From: CAYZXT01 sp964482515
Lineage (GTDB): Bacteria; Elusimicrobiota; Elusimicrobia; FEN-1173
DNA length: 64,000 nt
Assembly: GCA_964482515.1 (NCBI GenBank)
Contig: CAYZXT010000002.1
Coordinates: forward strand, 62,001-126,000
Direction: 5' to 3'
Positions 24,754-33,458 of this stretch are shown in pieces. The position numbers and the translations under genes are program-made. The first letter of the stretch is position 1. Every line of letters starts with the position of its first letter. Below the pieces are notes generated by a model. That model made no database searches and was not told where the DNA came from. It worked only from the letters and a program-made list of their open reading frames with translations.

Positions 24754-24782
24754 TTGACAGACAGAAACGGGATCACTACAAT
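24754..24782 (+). promoter_or_regulatory. Sigma70-type promoter of the AMMECR1 gene
   Basis: TTGACA (24754-24759), 17-base spacer, TACAAT (24777-24782). The -10 ends 16 bases before ATG 24799, so the leader would be only about 10 bases and carries no good SD. Confidence 0.75.
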
Positions 24783-24798
24783 CCCACCAGGCCCAACC

Positions 24799-25344
24799 AT
24801 GACTCCCGAGGAAAAGAAAACTTTGTTAGCCTACGCCCGAAAAGCCCTGGAAGAACATCTGGGTCTGGATTCTGCCGATCATCGCGCGCCCCTGAATATT
24901 CAAACGGCTCCCCCCGGTCTATTCGTCACGATTTACCATCGGGACGAGGTGCGCGGATCCATGGGAAACATCATTCTCCACGAACCTCTCCCCCAAGCGA
25001 TCGTTCGCCTCACGCAGGAAGCGGCTTTTAAGGACGCCAAGTCTCCGCCTTTGACCGCGGAGGAGTACCCGGACATTCGTTTGGAAATCTCCCTCCTTTC
25101 GCCCTTGAAGCGCGTCTTTCACATTGAAGACATCGAACCCGAACTCCACGGCGTTTATATCCACAAAGGCCGACAGATCGGCGTTCTGCTCCCCCAGGTG
25201 TGGAAGGAATTGCCCAACCGGACCGATTTCCTGAACGCCCTTTGCCGCCAAAAAGCCGGCCTGCCCCGCGGAGGATGGATGGACCCGGAAGTGGAAATGT
25301 ACGTATTCACCGTGGAGATCGTGGCGGAAGAAAGGAAGGCATGA
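24799..25344 (+). CDS. AMMECR1-domain protein
   Basis: 181 aa. The family landmarks are present: VTIYHRDEVRGSMGNI (the RGS/CMGxI loop, near residue 50), a helix with TQEAAFKDAKSPPLTAEEYPDIRLEISLLSPL, GVYIHKGRQIGVLLPQV, and a closing MYVFTVEIV strand. AMMECR1 proteins are ancient and found in all domains, often beside radical SAM or MEMO-type genes; their biochemical role is unclear. ATG 24799 is preferred because the promoter -10 lies just upstream. The stop overlaps the next start as ATGA. Confidence 0.88.
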   Translation: MTPEEKKTLLAYARKALEEHLGLDSADHRAPLNIQTAPPGLFVTIYHRDEVRGSMGNIILHEPLPQAIVRLTQEAAFKDAKSPPLTAEEYPDIRLEISLLSPLKRVFHIEDIEPELHGVYIHKGRQIGVLLPQVWKELPNRTDFLNALCRQKAGLPRGGWMDPEVEMYVFTVEIVAEERKA

Positions 25345-25889
25345 GGCGGTTTTTTCACGGGGTGGCGATCCTGCTGGCGGCGGGATCGCTTTGGGCCGAG
25401 GATTCATTGCGTCTGCCGCCCAGCGCGACGGCGGAACAGATGCGGACGCTGGGCGATCAGGTGGAACTGAAGTGGCACTATGGAACGATCACGATGCCGG
25501 CTCCGGCAACCCCGCCCGCCGAACCCGCCGCTTCCGCCAAGCCCGCCCATCCCCGCGCCTGGAACCGTGGAATCTTCAACCTGCGCTATGAGCTGGCGCG
25601 CGACGGCGAATTCCTCCGCGCGCGGAAGGTCCGCGTCACGGTCGACAACAAGACCCATTTCCGCGAGGAACAGTCCGAATCCCTAAAGGCCCACGAGGCG
25701 ATGCACCGCCGGATCAACGAAACCGAGGCGCGGCGTATAGAAAAAACCCTGTCCGCCTTTCAATACAAGAGCACGGGATCACCGGCCGACCTTAAACGGG
25801 CGAACGCACGGTTTCGCCGGGAATTCCGCGAGCGAGTGAAGGAAGTGGATTTACTGCACAAGGAGTGGGATAAAAACCAGATTCCGTAG
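25341..25889 (+). CDS. Secreted protein with HExxH motif (DUF922-like)
   Basis: 182 aa from ATG 25341, overlapping the AMMECR1 stop by four bases. The signal peptide is RRFFHGVAILLAAGSLWA. A Pro/Ala linker is followed by a domain with strands (FNLRYELARDGEFLRARKVRVTV) and the helix KAHEAMHRRINETEARRIEK, which contains H-E-A-M-H. A HExxH helix followed by an acidic residue 6-10 positions later recalls DUF922-type secreted zinc proteases, though overall similarity is only suggestive. It is probably exported to the periplasm. Confidence 0.6.
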   Translation: MRRFFHGVAILLAAGSLWAEDSLRLPPSATAEQMRTLGDQVELKWHYGTITMPAPATPPAEPAASAKPAHPRAWNRGIFNLRYELARDGEFLRARKVRVTVDNKTHFREEQSESLKAHEAMHRRINETEARRIEKTLSAFQYKSTGSPADLKRANARFRREFRERVKEVDLLHKEWDKNQIP

Positions 25890-25921
25890 GCGAGACGCCG
25901 CTTTGATGCTAGAAATAGAGT

Positions 25922-26827
25922 CTAAAATGCCAGAGGCACGAATTGGAAGGCGTAACCGAGGGTGATTTTCACCTGTTTTTCAGCCTCAGCCCAGGTCAAA
26001 CCGACCTCTCGGCGATCCATATGGAAAACAAAGCCGTAGGCCGGCTTACCCTCAAATCGCCCGGGCCGCGGATTATCCAGGTACTGCATGGCCAGGGCCA
26101 ATCCCGCGTGGTTCTTGATCCCGATCCAACCCAGCGGGCCCGGCGCCTTTCCCGACAAAAAATAGCGGTTCAATCCCAATTGGAAGGTGGACACCAGCCC
26201 TGAGCCCGCGCTGGTGAACTGAACGGGCGTAAGGCGCGCGATGGGTTCCCAGGCGCTCGGGCCCGCTTCCGTCCCCTTCAACAACCATTCGCCGGCGAAC
26301 CATTCCAGGAAATTGATCCGCTCGCTCTCCGGGCCGTAGCGAACTTCGTAGGCGGTCAGGCGTTGGTCCAACCCTTTGCCCACGGTCTCCGCTTCCATGC
26401 GGTTCCATCGATCATAAGAAGGAAAGACCGCGTTGAGCGGTTTGCCGCTCTGGTCCGCGATAAAATTCAGCGCCTGGTTGAACGTGCGCAATGATTCCGC
26501 GAACCGGGGATCGGTTTCTTCCCTGACCGCGTTGCGGTCGAACTGCTTGAACAGAATGCGGCGCTTGGTTTCTTTGCACGCGTCCGTGCGGTTGGCGATT
26601 TCCTCCAACAAAATGGCGCGGCTGTCCTCATAGGCCTTTGATCCGACCGGGTTTTGGGCGAAAGCCGTCCGGGCCGGACCGTCCGCTTCCCGAACCATCT
26701 CCCGCGTCGCTTCCAAATAGGGGCAGTTGAAAAAAATCGTGTCCGCGGCGCGGGCCAGGGAGAACCACGCCATGGCGACGACAAAGACGGCGGCGCGGCG
26801 CGAAGCGACGTTCCGCCATTTAAGCAC
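25922..26827 (-). CDS. Exported protein of unknown function, possible outer-membrane lipase-like or barrel protein
   Basis: 301 aa. The signal peptide (RAAVFVVAMAWFSLARA) is followed by a helical region with conserved-looking Cys (FFNCPYL, DACKETK) and a C-terminal half of alternating strands (GLVSTFQLGLNRYFL, KPAYGFVFHMDRREVGLTW, VKITLGYAFQFVPLAF) ending in Phe, as barrel strands do. I do not recognise the family. The GTG start at 26827 overlaps the end of the alpha/beta hydrolase gene by eight bases, so the two are probably co-translated. Confidence 0.55.
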   Translation of the reverse strand: MLKWRNVASRRAAVFVVAMAWFSLARAADTIFFNCPYLEATREMVREADGPARTAFAQNPVGSKAYEDSRAILLEEIANRTDACKETKRRILFKQFDRNAVREETDPRFAESLRTFNQALNFIADQSGKPLNAVFPSYDRWNRMEAETVGKGLDQRLTAYEVRYGPESERINFLEWFAGEWLLKGTEAGPSAWEPIARLTPVQFTSAGSGLVSTFQLGLNRYFLSGKAPGPLGWIGIKNHAGLALAMQYLDNPRPGRFEGKPAYGFVFHMDRREVGLTWAEAEKQVKITLGYAFQFVPLAF

Positions 26828-27677
26828 GGATCTTCTCCATGATGAACGGCGCGTACTCCGTCACGTAATTTCCGTAGTCGTGGGGGTTCGCGCCGGAGTG
26901 GAATTTCTTAAAGGTGAAGGTTTCCTCGGACAGCGCGCCGTTGGCCGTCTTCTGGTCCAGGGGCGTTATGCTCGCGACGGGATCGACTTCCTGCCGGAAG
27001 TTGTACCAGTCCAGCACGTTGGTGTCGACCTTGCCGGTGAAAGGGTTCGCTTGGCCGGGCCGGCCGATGGGTTGGGTGCGAAGATAGGAAACGCCGAAAC
27101 TGGGAATGAGGCTTTCGTTTTTCTTGATGAACGCCAGCGGCGACCCCATGGTGAACAGCGCCTTGACGCGGAAGTTCTTCGCCACGCCCAGGGTCTGCGG
27201 ATCGCCCACGATGTCGTGGAGGGTTTCGTAGGTGACCACCGTGCCCAGGCTGTGGCAGATGATGAAGATCTCGTGTTCCCGCTGGGACACGTTCTCATCG
27301 AGCCCGCCCAAAACGATCTCCACCAACACTTTTTTATAGGCCGTATCGATCCAACTCTTCAGGTCCTTGGTCCCGAGGTAATTGACCAGGTCGATCAACA
27401 GCTCCGTCGTCGTGTTGGCGGCGCCGGGCTGGGCGCCGTCGTGCTTTTGGATCGCTTCCTGCAGCGGCCGCAGTTTTTGCTGCATGGCGTCGTTGACGAA
27501 ATCGTAGGCGACCGCGTACCAGCGGGAGGCCGCGACCGTGGTGGGGTCCGTGTTTTTCAAAATATCAACCAGCGGCGCGGCGTAGGTCTCCGGCTGATCG
27601 CCGATCCCGTGCACGAAGATGATGGACTTTTTGTTCCAGGAGCTCGCGTTTCCGCGAACCAATTGAGCTTGGCCCAT
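26820..27677 (-). CDS. Alpha/beta hydrolase (lipase/esterase-like)
   Basis: 285 aa. SIIFVHGIGDQPE gives the oxyanion-hole HG motif, CHSLGTVV the nucleophile elbow (Ser in H-S-L-G), and EVDPVAS and ANPHDYGNY supply candidate Asp and His of the triad. No signal peptide is seen, so it is probably cytoplasmic. ATG 27677 is chosen because GGGAAGG lies 6-7 bases upstream; a TTG start six codons earlier would overlap that SD. The substrate is unknown; the fold fits serine esterases of the PGAP1/lipase type. Confidence 0.8.
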   Translation of the reverse strand: MGQAQLVRGNASSWNKKSIIFVHGIGDQPETYAAPLVDILKNTDPTTVAASRWYAVAYDFVNDAMQQKLRPLQEAIQKHDGAQPGAANTTTELLIDLVNYLGTKDLKSWIDTAYKKVLVEIVLGGLDENVSQREHEIFIICHSLGTVVTYETLHDIVGDPQTLGVAKNFRVKALFTMGSPLAFIKKNESLIPSFGVSYLRTQPIGRPGQANPFTGKVDTNVLDWYNFRQEVDPVASITPLDQKTANGALSEETFTFKKFHSGANPHDYGNYVTEYAPFIMEKIRA

Positions 27678-27816
27678 GGGACCTTCCCTTCCCAAGTGAT
27701 TAAATTCGCATCTATTTTACTTATTTATTTTCTTTTTGATACGGAGCGTCGCTCCGCGCGCCGAACACGCCGATGAATGATTCCGAAGATTGAAGGGATG
27801 GGCGAAGGATGCTAGG

Positions 27817-29178
27817 ATGTATCCGTTCGCCATGCTGAAACGTTTCTCTTTCATATTGTCTTTGATGATCGCCGTCCAATCGGGTGCGGCCGCCCAAGCG
27901 CGCGCCGCGTCCTACGGCGACCCGAACCTGAAGCTCGACATCACGCTTCTGGACCTTCCCTATAACACCGACCACAACTACGCCTTCCCCAGCATGGACC
28001 AGTCCCTCGGCGTGACCAAGGGGCTCTATTCCTCCGTGCACTACGCCATCCAATCCGCCTACGGGGACAAATATCCTTTCCTTTCGAGCCTGGGGATCCT
28101 GCTGGCGGACATCGGATTGGAAGTCCTCCCCTTCGGCGACGCGTGGCTGCACGAGGAATTCCACCGCGCGGTGCTGAAGAACCACGGCATCCGGAGCCAT
28201 AACGACGTTTATAAAATGAACCTGGGCTCCGACTATATCGCCGTGAGCCACGTGAAGGACGCCGACCTGGAAACCCTGAAGCGGGAGCATCCGGCGGAGA
28301 TGGTGCGCGCCCACGCGGCCGGCCTCGAAGGCGAAAACCTCCTGGTGCTCAACCTTCAGCGCGACAACTTCTTCTACGACACGGAACTCTGGAACGCGCC
28401 GCTGTACTGGATCGTGCACCTGAACTCCCTGGCCTACATCCGCATGAGCGGCAGGCCCCGGGCCGATACGGAGACCGACATCATGAACCGCCGCGAAACC
28501 AGCGTGAGCCGCCGGGATTTCACGGGACTGGATTTCACCGCCTGGGTCTACGATCTCCACCGGCCCAACGAACCTTACAACATGCGGGGCGTCCATCCGT
28601 CGGGCGTCGGCGTGGACCGCTACATCCGGTTCTCCGACCTCACCGAACAGGAAAAACATTACCTGAAGCGCCAGGGCCGTTTGGCCTACTTCAATTTTTT
28701 GGATCCCGCGCTGCTGGGGCTCAACGCCTTCGTGATCTGGCGGCCCGATGGAGAGGACCCGGTGAAGTTCAACGCCAACATGAAACACTTCCTGACGTCC
28801 TTCGGCTACTCGCTGGACAACAACTTCTTCTTCAAGCAGGCGGACACCAACATCTTCATGACGATCCATAGCTACTTCAACGAGCGGCGCTATTTCCCGG
28901 GCATGGACTTCACCTATTTCCGCGATTCGGTTGAGGAGGAAGACGGGTGGGAGCCGACCACGCGGCTCGCGTTGTGGCTGCAGCCCCGGGGTCAGCGGTT
29001 CGATTCGGACGGGGCGCGCCCCGGCGGATTGCTGGCGGTCCGCTACACCTACGATTCGGCGTCAAGGATACGGCCCTTCTTCGAAATCGAGGGAAAAACC
29101 CGGGGCTGGGTGGCGGGGAACGCGTTCCTGGACCCCGCGCTGAGCTTCAGGGTCGGATGCGGATTCGGGTGGGAGTAA
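27817..29178 (+). CDS. Exported protein with HEEFH motif, unknown function
   Basis: 453 aa. ATG 27817 has SD GAAGGA seven bases upstream; ATG 27832 is an alternative. The signal peptide is RFSFILSLMIAVQSGAAAQARA. Near residue 120, GDAWLHEEFHRAVLKNHGI contains H-E-E-F-H in a helix, a candidate zinc site. Several hydrophobic stretches (LGILLADIGLEVL, FFLDPALLGLNAFVI-like) and a strand-rich C-terminus (RLALWLQPRG, LLAVRYTYDS, ALSFRVGCGFGWE) suggest association with the outer membrane. I do not recognise the family. Confidence 0.6.
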   Translation: MYPFAMLKRFSFILSLMIAVQSGAAAQARAASYGDPNLKLDITLLDLPYNTDHNYAFPSMDQSLGVTKGLYSSVHYAIQSAYGDKYPFLSSLGILLADIGLEVLPFGDAWLHEEFHRAVLKNHGIRSHNDVYKMNLGSDYIAVSHVKDADLETLKREHPAEMVRAHAAGLEGENLLVLNLQRDNFFYDTELWNAPLYWIVHLNSLAYIRMSGRPRADTETDIMNRRETSVSRRDFTGLDFTAWVYDLHRPNEPYNMRGVHPSGVGVDRYIRFSDLTEQEKHYLKRQGRLAYFNFLDPALLGLNAFVIWRPDGEDPVKFNANMKHFLTSFGYSLDNNFFFKQADTNIFMTIHSYFNERRYFPGMDFTYFRDSVEEEDGWEPTTRLALWLQPRGQRFDSDGARPGGLLAVRYTYDSASRIRPFFEIEGKTRGWVAGNAFLDPALSFRVGCGFGWE

Positions 29179-29209
29179 AAAACGGCCCCGGGGAAACCGA
29201 ACCGGGGCC
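29177..29209. terminator. Bidirectional terminator between the HEEFH gene and gltA
   Basis: GGCCCCGG (29184-29191) pairs with CCGGGGCC (29202-29209) around a 10-base loop. Six A precede it (29177-29182), giving a T-run on the minus strand after gltA; a weaker T-rich stretch follows on the plus strand. Confidence 0.75.
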
Positions 29210-29247
29210 TTGGGATATTTTGACGGTCTAAGCGGAGCGGGAGCGGG

Positions 29248-30411
29248 TCAGCGCTTCGGGCGTTTATCGATGGGGACGAAATCCCGGCGCGCGGGCCCGA
29301 GGTAGATGGACATGGGCCGGATGATGCGGTTGTCCGCGGCCTGCTCGAACACGTGGGCCGTCCAGCCCGCCACGCGGGCGATGGCGAACACGGGCGTGAA
29401 GATGTCGATGGGAATCCCGATCAAATATAACAGCGACGCGGAATAGAAATCCACGTTCGTGTTGATGTTCTTGAACTTTTTGACTTCCTCTTCCACCTTC
29501 AAGGAAATGTTGTACCACCGCATGTCGTTCTTGAGTTCGGAAAGTTTTTTCACCATCTCCCGCAGCGGCTGCGAGCGGGGGTCCTCCACCCTGTAGACCC
29601 GGTGCCCGAAACCCATGATCTTCTTCTTTTCGGCGATGGCCTTGGCGATGTATTCCGGCACGTTCTTCTCGTCGCCGATCTCCTGGAACATCTTCATGGC
29701 CGCCTCGTTGGCGCCGCCGTGCAGGGGGCCTTTCAAAGCGCCGATGGCCGAGGTGATGGATGAGTGCATGCCCGCCTCGGTGGAATAGGTGACGCGCGCC
29801 GCGAAGGTGGACGCGTTCAGCTCGTGGTCCGCCAGCAGGATCAAATACATGTCGAGGGCCTTCTCGCTCATCTCGTTCGGTTTTTCACCGGTCAGCATAT
29901 ACAGGAAATTGGCCGCGCGGGACAGCGACGGATCGGGATCGATGGGCTTCAGCCCTTTGCGGATGCGGTCCCAGGCCGCGACCATGGTGGGAATGCGGGC
30001 GACCAGCTTGACGCCGCGCAGCCTGAGCATTTCAAGGGGCGTTTCCTTGCCGCTGGGCATGGCCAGGTCCATGGCGCCCATGGCGGACACGGTGGTGCGC
30101 AAGACGTCCATGGGATGGGCCTCCTTGGGGATGTCCTGCATGAATTTGATGAGGGCCGGCGGGATGGACCGGTAGGGATAAAAAGTGCGCTTGAATTCCG
30201 TCAGCTGCTTCTTGTTGGGAAGCTCGCCTTCCCACAACAGGTACATGACTTCCGCGTAATTGGACTTTAATCCCAACTCGACGGCGCTGTAGCCGCGGTA
30301 GAGCATTTCGCCGCGCTGCCCGTCCAGGAAAGTGATCCTGGATTCGGCGGCGATGATGCCTTCAAGGCCCCTGTGGAACTCTTCGGTTTTCGCGCTTGCG
30401 TCGTCGGTCAT
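29248..30411 (-). CDS. gltA: Citrate synthase
   Basis: 387 aa, the short form used by many bacteria and archaea. It condenses oxaloacetate and acetyl-CoA at the entry to the TCA cycle. Catalytic landmarks are present: LLADHELNASTFAARV (first His), GPLHGGANEAAMKMF, GFGHRVYRVEDPRS (second His), and NVDFYSASLLYLIGIP (Asp). FLDGQRGEMLYRGYSAVEL is the typical N-terminal hairpin. SD AGGGAG precedes ATG 30411. A 2-methylcitrate synthase function cannot be excluded by reading, but no prp genes are nearby; fumC lies 5 kb away. Confidence 0.93.
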   Translation of the reverse strand: MTDDASAKTEEFHRGLEGIIAAESRITFLDGQRGEMLYRGYSAVELGLKSNYAEVMYLLWEGELPNKKQLTEFKRTFYPYRSIPPALIKFMQDIPKEAHPMDVLRTTVSAMGAMDLAMPSGKETPLEMLRLRGVKLVARIPTMVAAWDRIRKGLKPIDPDPSLSRAANFLYMLTGEKPNEMSEKALDMYLILLADHELNASTFAARVTYSTEAGMHSSITSAIGALKGPLHGGANEAAMKMFQEIGDEKNVPEYIAKAIAEKKKIMGFGHRVYRVEDPRSQPLREMVKKLSELKNDMRWYNISLKVEEEVKKFKNINTNVDFYSASLLYLIGIPIDIFTPVFAIARVAGWTAHVFEQAADNRIIRPMSIYLGPARRDFVPIDKRPKR

Positions 30412-30476
30412 AAACTCCCTCGGAAGGTAAAATGAAAAAAATTATATCAACGATCCCCGGAACACACAACTGATTT

Positions 30477-30935
30477 TTAAACCGCTGCTGAGCCGGAAGG
30501 CGGTTGCAGTTTCGCCACAACCTGCCGGACGGCGTCGCGGACATCCTCCAGCATGGCGAACTTGAAAGCCACGCCTTTCTGCGACGGCATCAAATCCTGG
30601 GAGCCCTGCGGCCGAAAATAGGTGCGGACGTCCACGAGGCGGTGGCCCTTGAATTCCTTCAGCGCCACCTGGACTGTTTCGGTGTCGCTTTTTTCCATCT
30701 GGGCCGAGGGCTCGTTCAGGGGCGAATCCGCGTTGATCTTTTCAAGGGCGGCCAGCAGGTCCGGGGCCTTGTTCAGGGCCAGGCTGACGCCGCGCTTGGT
30801 GGGCTTCATCTCTTCTTCATCGATGGGCCGGTAATAAACCCTGAGGTCCAGCAGCTCGCGCTCTTTGTAATCGGTGATCGCGATCCAGATTTCTTCGCTG
30901 GAATTTTTCTTGAACCGCTTGAGAACTTCAGCCAC
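30477..30935 (-). CDS. Protein with two tandem PC4-type (transcriptional coactivator p15) domains
   Basis: 152 aa from GTG 30935. Two copies of the PC4 beta-sheet plus helix occur: residues 8-66 (EEIWIAITDYKERELLDLRVYYR, then GVSLALNKAPDLLAALEKI) and 85-145 (ETVQVALKEFKGHRLVDVRTYFR, then GVAFKFAMLEDVRDAVRQV). PC4-like proteins bind single-stranded DNA; most bacterial members carry one domain and dimerise. A fused pair could be a pseudo-dimer. It lies between greA and gltA on the same strand, consistent with a role near transcription. Confidence 0.8.
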   Translation of the reverse strand: MAEVLKRFKKNSSEEIWIAITDYKERELLDLRVYYRPIDEEEMKPTKRGVSLALNKAPDLLAALEKINADSPLNEPSAQMEKSDTETVQVALKEFKGHRLVDVRTYFRPQGSQDLMPSQKGVAFKFAMLEDVRDAVRQVVAKLQPPSGSAAV

Positions 30936-31000
30936 CGGAGAGAACTCCTCTCAGCGTAAAAACCAAACCCCTCGACGGGCCGATCGACGCCGGCCGGAAG

Positions 31001-31477
31001 TTAAATTGAACGCGTCACCTTGACGACTTTATAGTGGATGACGTTCGACGGCAGCTTCACCTGGATGCTTTCGCCCTCTTTGTGCCCCAGGATCCCCTGG
31101 GCCAGGGGCGACCGCACGGAGATCTTCCCCGCGGCGAAGTCCGCCTCCGCGCCGTCCACCAAAGTGTAGGTCACTTCCTCGCCGGATTTTTCGTCCTTCA
31201 GCTGCACGGTGGTCCCGATGCGGATCTCGCCTTCCTTGATGTCTGCTTCTTCGATGATGCGGGCCGAGCGGAGCTTTGTTTCGATCTCGTCCATCCGCGT
31301 CGTGATCTTCTGGTGGGCTTCCTTGGCCGCGTGGTATTCCGCGTTCTCTTTCAGATCCCCTTTTTCCGCGGCTTCCTGGATTTCCTTGGTCAGATGGATG
31401 CGGCGCTCGCGCAGGTCCGCGAGGTCCTGGCGCAGTTTTTCATAACCTTGTCGCGTTAAAAACGTTTCTCCGGCCAC
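31001..31477 (-). CDS. greA: Transcription elongation factor GreA
   Basis: 158 aa, normal length. GreA promotes cleavage of backtracked RNA by RNA polymerase. The coiled-coil tip GDLKENAEYHAAKEAH carries the acidic residues that enter the secondary channel; the N-terminus has LTRQGYEKLRQDL and the C-terminal FKBP-like domain ends SPLAQGILGHKEGESI. The start is GTG 31477 with AGGAG about nine bases upstream. Confidence 0.96.
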   Translation of the reverse strand: MAGETFLTRQGYEKLRQDLADLRERRIHLTKEIQEAAEKGDLKENAEYHAAKEAHQKITTRMDEIETKLRSARIIEEADIKEGEIRIGTTVQLKDEKSGEEVTYTLVDGAEADFAAGKISVRSPLAQGILGHKEGESIQVKLPSNVIHYKVVKVTRSI

Positions 31478-31578
31478 TTTTGTTCTCCTGAATCAAAAAT
31501 ACCCTCCCGGTTTTAAAGCCAAGAACGGGAAATTAACTGTTTTGATTATATTAAATCATCGCTCAATATTCGAAACGT

Positions 31579-33435
31579 TTATTGGGAAGAGCCCTCGATC
31601 TGCCACAGAAGGGGCCAATAGCCGTAGCGGCGGGCGAGCGAGCGGGCCTTCTCCAATTTTTCAACGGCGGCAGGATCACCGCCCCCTCGCGACATCATGT
31701 AGGAGTGATAGTGCAAAAGGGGCGAGGAGGGCCATCGGGACAATCCTTCCGCCAGGCTGGCCCGCGCCTGAGCAAGGTCGTTCAAGCGCGCTGAGGCCTC
31801 GGCCAACCGGTCGTGGGCGCCGGACATTCCGGGGGACTCCTTCACCGCGGCCCGGAAACGATCCCGCGCCGAAAACCAGTCCCCGGCGCGCGCCGCAGCC
31901 AGCCCTTCGCGGTAAAAAACATAGGCCCGCCGGAAGCGGTCGAGGTCTTCCCTCACGGCGTAAAGGTCCAGCCTATCGGCGTCGAACGAGCGGACCTTCG
32001 CGTAGCGGTCCGGCTGCGTCAGCATCAGGCGCGCCACGGAGCTCCAGTCGTTGGCGTCCGGCCGCGTGGAAAGGGTTCCCCGGTCCTGTTCCACCAAGAC
32101 ATGGGACACGCCGCGCTCCACCCAGTGGGATAGAAAATCCTCAGGATCGTAGCTCCGCAGGAAGTTGGTGCCGCGCCGGTCCGTGTGGAGGTAGACCGTG
32201 GAAGACATCTCGCCGGCGATCACGGCGTCCGGCGGTAATTCGCTTCGGATCCACGACAGGGTTTCTTCCGGCAACCGGGGTTTGATGCCCCGCCGGCTGT
32301 CCGCCACGCCGCGGGCGCCGCCCGCCAAACAGAGCGCTACGCCCAGGGCGGCGGCGATTTTTTTCATCCGAGCGCCGGCGGTTCCGGGGAAAAACGCGGA
32401 GATCCCAACGAGGAAGAAAAAGATACAGGGAAAGATCACCGGCTGAATATACCGCGGGTCCGGGCGAAGCCAAAGCGCGAGCAGAATTCCTTGAAGGGTG
32501 AAAAAAATCGGCCACGCGGCCCGGCGGAATTTGATCTCGGCGTACGCGCCCCGCAGGATAAGGACAATAAACAAAATCCCCAGCATGCCGCTCAACCACG
32601 GCGCGCCGCGAAGCAACGAGGCCCATCGCCCGAGCGGAAAAAGCACCATCCAGGAAATGTAATCCCCGTAATAGGACAGGTTATCGCGGACGAGGGAGAA
32701 AAACGTCCCGGCCGGAGCGCCGGACAACGCCAAGCGCCACTGCCCCAAAAAGGAACTGGCGCCGTGGCCCAGCCGAGCGGAGACCAGCGAAAATCCTCCC
32801 TGAAAAAGGACCAGCCCCGCGGCCAGCAGTCCCGCGCGGCGGAAGTCCCGCCGGAGCAGCGAATCCAGAAAGAGCGCCCCGCCCAATAAAAACCCCGCGG
32901 GGCGGACCAGGCACGCGTAGCCGGCCGCCAGGGCGAGGAGAACATCCTCCCGGACCGAACTCTCCCGCCCATGTAGCGCGAAACAAAGGAGCGTCAGCGC
33001 CAGGAAAAATGGTTCGGAAAGCGCGACGGCGGAGCTACGGACCATGAGCGGCTGAAAAGCGAACCAGGCGAGGGCCAACAAAGAGACCGCGCCCGTTTCC
33101 CGGCGGCGGAAGAGGACCCAGGCCAAAACGCCGGAGACGGCCGTGAACAGAAGAGAGAGGATCTTTCCAACCGCGAAACCGTCCAGCCAGCCCACGGCGG
33201 CCAGCAGCAGCGGATAACCCGGCATATAGTTGATGAAAACCGGCAGCGAGGGATCGCTCAGCAGGACGTAGCGCCCCTGGCGAAGGGACTGCGACAGCAG
33301 CCAATAGATGGCGTCGTCGTGGAAATAACCGGCGGGATAATAATTCCAAAAACAGAGCCCGAGAAAAAAAGACGCCGCAAGGACGGCGAGGGCGATCCCA
33401 TCGGACGGAGCGATTTTCCCGCGGTATAATCCCAT
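31579..33435 (-). CDS. GT-C family glycosyltransferase-like membrane protein with C-terminal TPR
   Basis: 618 aa with about ten hydrophobic helices to residue 380. The first periplasmic loop has YFHDDAIYWLLSQSL, the acidic motif of GT-C (PMT/ArnT-like) enzymes that use polyprenyl-linked sugars. After residue 400 comes a soluble part with SYDPEDFLSHWVERGVSHVLV and a TPR-like tail (GDWFSARDRFRAAV, AEASARLNDLAQARASL). The substrate is unknown. It is divergent from another GT-C/TPR gene with only 23 bases between the start codons. Confidence 0.75.
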   Translation of the reverse strand: MGLYRGKIAPSDGIALAVLAASFFLGLCFWNYYPAGYFHDDAIYWLLSQSLRQGRYVLLSDPSLPVFINYMPGYPLLLAAVGWLDGFAVGKILSLLFTAVSGVLAWVLFRRRETGAVSLLALAWFAFQPLMVRSSAVALSEPFFLALTLLCFALHGRESSVREDVLLALAAGYACLVRPAGFLLGGALFLDSLLRRDFRRAGLLAAGLVLFQGGFSLVSARLGHGASSFLGQWRLALSGAPAGTFFSLVRDNLSYYGDYISWMVLFPLGRWASLLRGAPWLSGMLGILFIVLILRGAYAEIKFRRAAWPIFFTLQGILLALWLRPDPRYIQPVIFPCIFFFLVGISAFFPGTAGARMKKIAAALGVALCLAGGARGVADSRRGIKPRLPEETLSWIRSELPPDAVIAGEMSSTVYLHTDRRGTNFLRSYDPEDFLSHWVERGVSHVLVEQDRGTLSTRPDANDWSSVARLMLTQPDRYAKVRSFDADRLDLYAVREDLDRFRRAYVFYREGLAAARAGDWFSARDRFRAAVKESPGMSGAHDRLAEASARLNDLAQARASLAEGLSRWPSSPLLHYHSYMMSRGGGDPAAVEKLEKARSLARRYGYWPLLWQIEGSSQ

Positions 33436-33458
33436 GGCCGATATATTACAATAACGTC
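33436..33458. promoter_or_regulatory. Overlapping divergent leaderless promoters
   Basis: The 23-base gap holds -10 TACAAT on the plus strand (33447-33452), six bases before ATG 33459, and -10 TAATAT on the minus strand (33448-33443), seven bases before ATG 33435. The two hexamers overlap by two bases. Transcription from either would begin at or next to the start codon. Confidence 0.55.

Noticed and set aside
33434..33454. A six-codon frame after a plus-strand TATAAT
   Set aside because: It overlaps the start of the minus-strand GT-C gene and is too short to judge.
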